DNA of 64,000 bases from an uncultured Clostridia bacterium. Its GTDB lineage: Bacteria; Bacillota; Clostridia; Christensenellales; Borkfalkiaceae. A program made the translations under genes and the position numbers. The notes below the pieces were generated by a model. It was not told where the DNA came from. It made no database searches and saw only the letters and a list, made by a program, of their open reading frames with translations. The DNA is taken from positions 1 through 64,000 of the forward strand of contig CANQHG010000002.1 in NCBI GenBank assembly GCA_947623655.1. The letters are read 5' to 3'. This document shows, piece after piece, positions 63,405 through 64,000 of the stretch. Within the stretch, counting starts at the first letter, position 1, and the number at the start of each line of letters is the position of its first letter.

Positions 63405-64000
63405 TTATGTGTTCGCGGGATCTCCGCCGCCCTCTCCGGAAGACGGCTGTTGGGGCTGGTTGCCCGTTGCCTGGCCGAACATCTTCATGAGCATATCGAG
63501 AAGCCAATCGGCATACTCGTCTTCCCACGCTTCTTGGTCGTCGACGGGCGGCGCCACTTCCCAGACGGAGTAGACCGTTGTCCCCGCGGGCAGCGTTTCG
63601 AGCTGTGCGGCGGTGTATTCCGCCTCGGTCGCGCCCTGTTTCGTGGACCAACCCACAAAGACGTAACCCTCTCTTCCGGGACCCGCATAGCCGAAGCGGG
63701 CATGGGGATAGGTAACGTTGTCTACCGTGACGGACTCGACATATGTCCCGTCTTCGGAGAGAACGACATCCCACACGGCGGGCCGCTGTGATGAGTTCCA
63801 ATAGGCGCTCCAATCGCCCACGCCGTCGCCCGTGCCGTAGATCGTGAGACGCGGACATCCGTAGAAAGCGTTTTCGTCGATCATGTCGGGCTTCCCCTTG
63901 AAGAGAACGGTGCTGAGATTTGTACAACCCTTGAATGCGAAGACCCCGATCGATTTCACGCTTGCGGGGATCTGTGCCTGCGCGAGTCTCTCGTTGCCGT
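63405..64000 (-). CDS. BspA-like LRR protein, C-terminal part (5' end outside window)
   Basis: An incomplete gene entering from the right edge. The frame is open to base 64000 (GNERLAQAQIPASV...). The first ~60 visible residues are LRR_5/BspA repeats (IGVFAFKGCTNLSTVLF, IDENAFYGCPRL), followed by a Flg_new-type module (EGYVFVGWSTKQG, TVYSVWEVAPP) and a Pro/Gln/Gly-rich end without an anchor. The visible part is 197 residues. It ends 54 bases before the lipoprotein gene, so it is likely co-transcribed with it. It may act at the surface through its missing N-terminus. Confidence 0.85.
   Translation of the reverse strand, partial: GNERLAQAQIPASVKSIGVFAFKGCTNLSTVLFKGKPDMIDENAFYGCPRLTIYGTGDGVGDWSAYWNSSQRPAVWDVVLSEDGTYVESVTVDNVTYPHARFGYAGPGREGYVFVGWSTKQGATEAEYTAAQLETLPAGTTVYSVWEVAPPVDDQEAWEDEYADWLLDMLMKMFGQATGNQPQQPSSGEGGGDPANT

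Noticed and set aside
1..64000. Search for tRNA, rRNA, riboswitches, prophage and transposases
   Set aside because: None recognised by eye on either strand; the collagen-like protein resembles tail-fibre repeats but has no phage neighbours.

Overview
The window reads as chromosomal DNA of an anaerobic, Gram-positive-type member of the Clostridia (Bacillota), probably a gut commensal. Supporting signs are strong GGAGG-type ribosome binding sites, SigA-like promoters, lipobox lipoproteins, very large exported surface proteins (BspA-type LRR, InlB/Flg_new repeats, MBG repeats, a collagen-like protein), and no outer-membrane machinery. A Christensenellales/Borkfalkia-like origin would fit, but that is an inference. 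All genes are on the minus strand except one cation antiporter/mgtC pair. No rRNA, tRNA, CRISPR array or insertion sequence was seen.

Layout. (1) 0.15-18.2 kb: an iron-dependent alcohol dehydrogenase with its own promoter, then (read right to left) a peptide-acquisition operon. It starts at a SigA promoter (18212-18240) and encodes a lipoprotein, OppA, OppB, OppC, OppD, OppF, a small membrane protein and a 2615-residue cell-surface subtilisin with LRR repeats. Proteolysis and oligopeptide import therefore appear to share one transcript. (2) 18.4-23.7 kb: a P-type Ca2+ ATPase, divergent from a CPA2-type antiporter and an MgtC-like membrane protein. (3) 23.7-51.3 kb: a tandemly duplicated locus. 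Each unit has a promoter with a poly-G tract between -35 and -10, a giant exported protein of more than 4000 residues with about 29 MBG-type repeats and a C-terminal membrane anchor, and a translationally coupled 192-residue lipoprotein. The last ~2550 residues of the giants plus the lipoproteins lie in an 8.27-kb direct repeat that is almost identical in both copies. The N-terminal heads differ. A zeta-toxin-like gene and a small partner lie between the units. (4) 51.4-57.1 kb: an ABC-2 type transporter (ATPase, permease) coupled to a 1023-residue exported Ig-like protein. (5) 57.1-64 kb: a collagen-like surface protein, a 1678-residue lipoprotein with InlB-type repeats, and the 3' end of a BspA-like LRR protein that runs off the window.

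Main discovery candidate: the duplicated giant-protein locus. The two promoters are near-identical but differ by one base in a mononucleotide G tract (8 versus 9), giving -35/-10 spacers of 19 and 20 bp, which is what a slippage-controlled (phase-variable) promoter looks like. The two giants pair different, AT-richer heads with an identical GC-rich repeat stalk. The toxin-antitoxin-like pair lies exactly in the 14,026-bp interval that recombination between the direct repeats would delete, so it could act as a guard against loss of the duplication. Function, phase variation and addiction are inferences from sequence.
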